In this document: positions 62,761 through 64,000 of the stretch, piece by piece | Layout of the letters: each line of letters starts with the position of its first letter | Position numbering within the stretch: the stretch's first letter is position 1 | Assembly (NCBI GenBank): GCA_018350325.1 | Contig: JAEVLN010000005.1 | Coordinates: 1,808,142 to 1,872,141, forward strand | From: Globodera rostochiensis | Taxonomy: Eukaryota > Nematoda > Chromadorea > Rhabditida > Heteroderidae | Reading direction: 5' to 3' | DNA length: 64,000 nucleotides | Translations under genes and position numbers: made by a program | The notes under the pieces: model-generated | Seen by the model: only the letters and a program-made list of their open reading frames with translations | What the model was told of the DNA's origin: nothing | Database searches by the model: none

Positions 62761-63228
62761 ATGTTTTGTCGAAAGTTTGTATTATTTTCCGCACTTTGTT
62801 TCATTCTGTCAAAAGGTAAAAACATTTTTAATTTATTTAATAATATTTATTTTCATTAAGCTCTTTATCTGACGGCGCCCCCTCAGGCGCCGTCCTATCC
62901 GACGCCCCACCCCCGCCGTACTCGTCGAACTTCAACCCCGCCCCAATAAACACACCGCCAGCGGCCCCCTACACAATAAGTAAAAAACAAATTCTTTTAA
63001 ATTAATTATTTTTGTGGCTTTTGCAGGTCCGTGCCAACCCCAAACTTCGTCCGCCACAGGTTTTGTTTTGCCCTTTTGATTTTGTTTTATTTTTCCAAAG
63101 TTTGCCTTGGCTTGGCCCCCTGCGTTTGTACGCCGTCAAACGGAAGCGCCGCCGATTTGGCCAACTTTCGGCCGCTGTACTTTTTGATTTTGGCCCTTTT
63201 TGTGACGGTCATTTTGTGCATGGAATGA
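62761..63228 (+). CDS. Small secreted or membrane protein, Pro-rich, unknown
   Basis: Four short exons, joined with consistent phases: MFCRKFVLFSALCFILSK, a typical signal peptide, then GAVLSDAPPPPYSSNFNPAP and NTPPAAPYTI, a proline-rich stretch; SPCQPQTSSAT with the first cysteine; and CLGLAPCVCTPSNGSAADLA followed by a hydrophobic end FRPLYFLILALFVTVILCME. The 3' hydrophobic segment could be a single transmembrane anchor or a GPI-type signal. About 104 residues in total. The exon edges at 62886-62979 and 63028-63060 follow GT-AG rules. No family is recognised. A plausible parasite-secreted or cell-surface protein, but this is inference from the signal peptide only. Confidence 0.6.
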
Positions 63229-63549
63229 GCCGCCATATTTTCACATAATAAATTGGCGTTGTTAAGCGGTGAGAAATCAAAACCCCCCGGGGGGGGGCAT
63301 TCGACAGCAGTGAATGATGGGGGGGGGGGGCTTTACGTTAAATTAAATTCGCGTAAGGACGCGACAAAAAATAAATTAAAAGACAGTCGACTTTTTTTAT
63401 TTATTCGTTCCGAGTGAAACAGCGGCCACAAAATCAACATTCCGTGAAGAAACCACAAAAAGATACAACAAAAGTCAGGCCATTTGTGAGGACGGTAAAT
63501 GTAAAAGTAAAAAATGATTTAATTTGAACAAAAGAATAAATGCGCAATT
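63229..63549. other. Convergent intergenic region
   Basis: About 320 bases between the small secreted-protein stop and the PP4-type phosphatase stop, with G-runs at 63285 and 63318. Nothing is recognised. Confidence 0.55.
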
Positions 63550-64000
63550 TCAGAGAAAATATTCGGGCAGCGGCCCTTTCATATGCATAGCTCGGCTCTG
63601 AAAAATAATCCGTTCAATCAAAAAAAATTCGAAAATGTTCGACCGTTTGGGGCGCCGCCTCAAAGACCATAAACTCTTTTTTCATCGCATCGTCCAACTC
63701 GAGAATGGCCGCCACATTGCCACAACGGTAACAGTAGTTGGGCGCCGACCACACGGTCAGAACCTGTTCGAGCAGTTCAGTGTTTGTACTTGTTGGTGCC
63801 CTTTGAATGCGTTCAGTCACTTACTTTCTCTTCAAAGTGCCATTTGTAGCCCTCCATAACCAATTGGTGGGCACGTGCGATCATTTCGATGCCATTCTCC
63901 TCACAAAACAACTTCACAACGTCGGAACCGAACAAATAGCCGGCGCCCCGGGGGCTGACGGCGAAACCGACGCATTCCTGACAAATAAACAAATTAATTT
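63550..64000 (-). CDS. PP4-type serine/threonine phosphatase catalytic subunit, 3' part
   Basis: The 3' end of a PPP-family phosphatase; the rest lies beyond the right edge. Minus-strand blocks: [38 protein letters not shown] (with the catalytic His), [20 protein letters not shown], and [34 protein letters not shown] with FxxFEAAPQ is the PP4 pattern rather than PP2A or PP6. The last exon (63597-63550) reads [15 protein letters not shown] and stops at TGA 63550-63552. The C-terminal Y-F-L is the methylated-leucine tail of this group. The intron between TVEH-type sequence and the last exon (63600-63650) uses GT-AG. PP4 acts in centrosome, meiosis and DNA repair control. Confidence 0.9.

Overview
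The window reads as nuclear DNA of a plant-parasitic-type nematode, most likely a cyst or root-knot nematode relative (Heterodera/Globodera group). This is inferred from short introns ending in TTTCAG, several GC-AG introns, acceptor-like TTTTAG/TTTCAG sites just ahead of start codons (compatible with spliced-leader trans-splicing), dense genes on both strands, and orthologues that resemble C. elegans proteins (troponin C, hrp-1, tfg-1, arl-1). No species can be fixed from the sequence alone. Almost all genes are conserved housekeeping or muscle genes. The unusual content lies in the introns and between genes.

Layout. 0-7.9 kb: 3' part of a GT31 galactosyltransferase (+); a troponin C gene (+) whose fourth intron is a 2-kb array of about 32 units; a small acidic-repeat gene (-) and its partial duplicate; an 83-residue Cys-containing gene (-). 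9.0-26.3 kb: one large minus-strand gene, the WDFY3/ALFY autophagy scaffold, with a 2.4-kb 44/45-nt minisatellite intron between its PH and BEACH domains and a second, smaller array at another 5' splice site. 27-38.9 kb: a plus-strand run of IBA57 (Fe-S assembly), TCF25 (ribosome quality control), RPC6/POLR3F (Pol III), mitochondrial ribosomal protein L17, ARL1 GTPase and mitochondrial ATP synthase epsilon, interrupted at 35.9-36.8 kb by a Mutator-like foldback element. 39-41 kb: a Tc1/mariner transposase relic beside a GGCGCC array. 41.4-48.7 kb: hnRNP A1-type protein, TFG with triplicated C-terminal exons, a 5'-truncated LINE with a long target-site duplication, and ribose-5-phosphate isomerase. 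48.7-51 kb: two non-autonomous DNA transposons, each with a perfect 8-bp target-site duplication. 51.2-60.1 kb: a small membrane protein, an I-BAR (MIM/MTSS1-like) gene and a DGAT2 acyltransferase preceded by a 1-kb array of 30- and 36-nt units. 61.3-64 kb: a second troponin C, a short secreted/membrane protein, and the 3' end of a PP4-type phosphatase (-).

The genes do not form one pathway. Several are mitochondrial (IBA57, MRPL17, ATP synthase epsilon) and several are secretory/autophagic (WDFY3, ARL1, TFG), but this looks like ordinary gene density.

The observation most worth following is a recurring architecture: tandem arrays inside introns of conserved genes, beginning at or very near the real 5' splice site, with units that carry their own AG...GT, that is an acceptor-like site, a few bases, then a donor-like site. 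In troponin C this is literal: each unit is a whole intron plus 8 nt of fused exon edge, an intron amplified as a splice-competent module. Long open frames that cross these arrays are by-products of stop-free repeat units and are not annotated as proteins.
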